DNA of 64,000 nucleotides from an uncultured Clostridia bacterium (GTDB taxonomy: Bacteria; Bacillota; Clostridia; Oscillospirales; Ruminococcaceae), in the NCBI GenBank assembly GCA_947624375.1, contig CANQKD010000001.1, positions 186,001 to 250,000 of the forward strand. Direction: 5' to 3'. The position numbers and the translations under genes were made by a program. The notes below the pieces were generated by a model. It ran no database searches. It saw only the letters and a program-made list of their open reading frames with translations, and had not been told where the DNA came from. The first letter of the stretch is position 1; each line of letters begins with the position of its first letter. Positions 62,618 to 64,000 of the stretch are shown piece after piece.

Positions 62618-63070
62618 TTATTCGCCCTCTGCATTGCCTTCAATAAGCACAAACAGCAGGTTTTGCAGAAAATTATAACTCACCCATATGATAAGCCACG
62701 CATCTTCGATAAAAGTTTTGTCAATATTCAGCGTAAACTTCATATCAACAAAATAGCTTACTATTACAAACACAGCCAGCAGTGCGATAAATGTACTCAT
62801 CATAAAGTCGTGCACTTTCAGCATATTGATATTTGAAAGCTCATCGTCTTTCTCAACATCGTACTTAATGACAATTCTTATGTACATAAGAAAAACTGCA
62901 GCAATAATTATCAGCAGAATAATGGCAATAAGGTCGCTTTCCATTTTGAAGTGATCAAACACGATGAATGTTACCGCCGCTATCAGCCCCAGCCCAAATA
63001 TAACAGCCAGTTTTTTTCGGTAGCTCAGAAGCGAGATGACAGGTTTTTCAGCAGTTCTTTTTTCAGACAT
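62618..63070 (-). CDS. Small membrane protein, first gene of HTH operon
   Basis: This 150-residue protein starts MSEKRTAEKPVISLLSYRKK and has four hydrophobic segments (LAVIFGLGLIAAVTFIVF; LIAIILLIIIAAVFLMYI; FMMSTFIALLAVFVIVSYF; WLIIWVSYNFLQNLLFVLI). DUF2178/DUF3796-like membrane proteins look similar. AAGGAGAAATTTCA selects ATG 63070 over one 18 bp upstream. It is directly downstream of the three-operator promoter. Confidence 0.72.
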   Translation of the reverse strand: MSEKRTAEKPVISLLSYRKKLAVIFGLGLIAAVTFIVFDHFKMESDLIAIILLIIIAAVFLMYIRIVIKYDVEKDDELSNINMLKVHDFMMSTFIALLAVFVIVSYFVDMKFTLNIDKTFIEDAWLIIWVSYNFLQNLLFVLIEGNAEGE

Positions 63071-63088
63071 TGAAATTTCTCCTTTCAA

Positions 63089-63167
63089 GTGATAAATAAA
63101 TCACCTTATGTGATAATTATATCACACGGTCTTTTCAATGTCAATAAAAAAGTGATAAATTTATCAC
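63089..63167. promoter_or_regulatory. Three phased operators of the HTH operon
   Basis: Three 16-bp dyads share the pattern GTGAT-N6-ATCAC: 63089-63104, 63110-63125 and 63152-63167. The last extends to a perfect 24-bp palindrome. The centres are 21 and 42 bp apart, that is two and four helical turns, so dimers would sit on one face of the DNA. They cover the -10 and both flanks of the operon promoter. Confidence 0.8.
63116..63144 (-). promoter_or_regulatory. Promoter of the HTH operon
   Basis: Minus-strand TTGACA (complement of 63139-63144), 17-bp spacer, TATAAT (complement of 63116-63121). The -10 lies inside the middle operator. Confidence 0.85.
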
Positions 63168-63211
63168 TTTTGTAGAAAAAAACAAATACGCCTTATGCGC
63201 AGTATTTCAAT

Positions 63212-63520
63212 TTATATATTATCACTATTTTTTCTTTCAGCGCGTTTTCTGATAACTTTCCTTAGCTCAAAAAGCATAAGCACAAGCAGCACAAGATCGC
63301 AGGCAAAAACTACAATACCGCCAACCAAAGCACCGTCTTTCACCAAAACAAATCCTATAAAGCCGATAACGCCAAGCAGTCCGCCATACAGCAAAGTTAT
63401 CAGCAGCACGGCAAAAATTCGCAGAATAAAGGGGCATTTTTTGCTTTCCAGTGCGCCGAAAGAGCCGTCGATAATTATTTCGAGAAGTATCTCGATAAGT
63501 GTTTCAAACAAAAAGTCCAC
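63212..63520 (-). CDS. Small membrane protein of unknown function
   Basis: This 102-residue protein has an amphipathic N-terminus (MDFLFETLIEILLEIIIDGS) and two membrane helices (FAVLLITLLYGGLLGVIGFI; GIVVFACDLVLLVLMLFELR), ending in a basic tail. The start is GTG (63520) after AGGGGGC, 17 bp past the CotH stop, so it is co-transcribed with that gene. No family is recognised. Confidence 0.7.
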   Translation of the reverse strand: MDFLFETLIEILLEIIIDGSFGALESKKCPFILRIFAVLLITLLYGGLLGVIGFIGFVLVKDGALVGGIVVFACDLVLLVLMLFELRKVIRKRAERKNSDNI

Positions 63521-63537
63521 AAAAGCGCCCCCTGATG

Positions 63538-64000
63538 CTAGTCAAAATATCCGTCGGGCAGGTCAAACTGCTGCGTCAGGTATTTTACAATATATCCGCG
63601 CCTGCTGCGTGCAAATTTGCGAATATTCTCCGTCCTGTTGAGATATTCTTCATACCACGACCAGATCGTGCTGTCGGTCTTTTTCATCTCTTCAAGATGC
63701 TTGTAATACACCTGCATTTCGCTGTAGCGTTCGTTATTCATATCGTCAAGAGTCTGAATTATATTTTCTTCCGACAAAGCGCCGTTCAGAAGCTCTTTGA
63801 CCTTTGAAAGAAAATATTCTTTGCAGTCGTCGCGCTCCAAAAGAGCTGCAAACAGCGGAGAAAATCTCTCACCGTTCTCGTTCATCACATTATAGTTATC
63901 AAGCATTATATCGAGCAAGTTATTGTAATTAGCCATGGTAACGTCTTGCTCATAAAGCCCCATGCAATAGTCGGTATCGTGCAGTATAAAACGCCACCTG
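63538..64000 (-). CDS. CotH-family protein, C-terminal part, 5' end outside window
   Basis: The frame is open from the right edge. It reads WRFILHDTDYCMGLYEQD, which matches the kinase-like core of CotH (W-R-x-I-L-x-D-x-D), then a helical domain with LERDDCKEYFLSKVKELLNG, IIQTLDDMNNERYSEMQVYY and FARSRRGYIVKYLTQQFDLP. This is the usual CotH C-terminus. CotH proteins are spore-coat or secreted protein kinases, and in Ruminococcus they also occur as cell-surface or cellulosome components. The kinase function cannot be judged without the rest of the gene. Confidence 0.75.
   Translation of the reverse strand, partial: RWRFILHDTDYCMGLYEQDVTMANYNNLLDIMLDNYNVMNENGERFSPLFAALLERDDCKEYFLSKVKELLNGALSEENIIQTLDDMNNERYSEMQVYYKHLEEMKKTDSTIWSWYEEYLNRTENIRKFARSRRGYIVKYLTQQFDLPDGYFD

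Overview
The window looks like a chromosome segment of a Gram-positive gut Clostridia species, most likely a Ruminococcus or close Oscillospiraceae relative. The evidence is the MurT/GatD pair, an LPXTG-type surface protein, lipoprotein foldases, a CotH-family protein, an alpha-galactosidase, strong AGGAGG-type ribosome sites and moderate GC. The genus is inferred, not read directly.

Positions 1 to about 23,484 are the right part of a temperate siphovirus-type prophage; its left end is outside the window. From left to right (mostly minus strand) they hold the head module (connector, head fibre, HK97 capsid, ClpP-like protease, portal, TerL, TerS), a probable cos region, an HNH gene, and a plus-strand HicA/HicB cassette with its own promoter and terminator. 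Next come a likely late regulator, RusA, a repeat-rich probable origin, a primase-helicase, an SF2 helicase, DUF669, a Sak4-like ATPase and an SMC/RecF-like ATPase. Small genes follow, then a PP-loop enzyme and a C5-cytosine methyltransferase whose start codon appears to be ATA. The lysis/lysogeny switch lies at 19.6-20.6 kb, with two consensus divergent promoters and four TGAC-N6-GTCA-like sites. The repressor is followed by an unusual membrane-anchored DEDDh exonuclease-BRCT protein, then a tyrosine integrase beside tRNA-Ser(CGA), the probable attachment site.

Positions 23.5-34.3 kb are chromosomal: lysA and a HAD gene, a PAS-GGDEF diguanylate cyclase, two tandem parvulin lipoproteins and five minus-strand genes for small membrane-anchored proteins of unknown function. 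Positions 34.4-44.8 kb hold a giant isopeptide-domain surface adhesin, broken by a one-base frameshift at a C6/G6 tract just after its signal peptide. It is divergent from a BvgS-like hybrid histidine kinase. The 354-bp region between them carries three strong inverted repeats.

Positions 44.8-53.3 kb hold an FtsX-type permease, a MalY/PatB C-S lyase, a DUF3737 protein, a cyclophilin-like lipoprotein, a 560-bp element with terminal inverted repeats, a TauE/SafE transporter and an EAL phosphodiesterase. Positions 53.4-58.2 kb are a four-gene operon, murT - membrane metallophosphoesterase - HAD - gatD, so the two subunits of the peptidoglycan amidation enzyme flank two other genes. Positions 58.3-64 kb hold a SUFU-domain protein with a GH27 alpha-galactosidase, an HTH/membrane-protein operon with three phased 16-bp operators, a small membrane protein and the C-terminal part of a CotH-family protein cut by the window edge.
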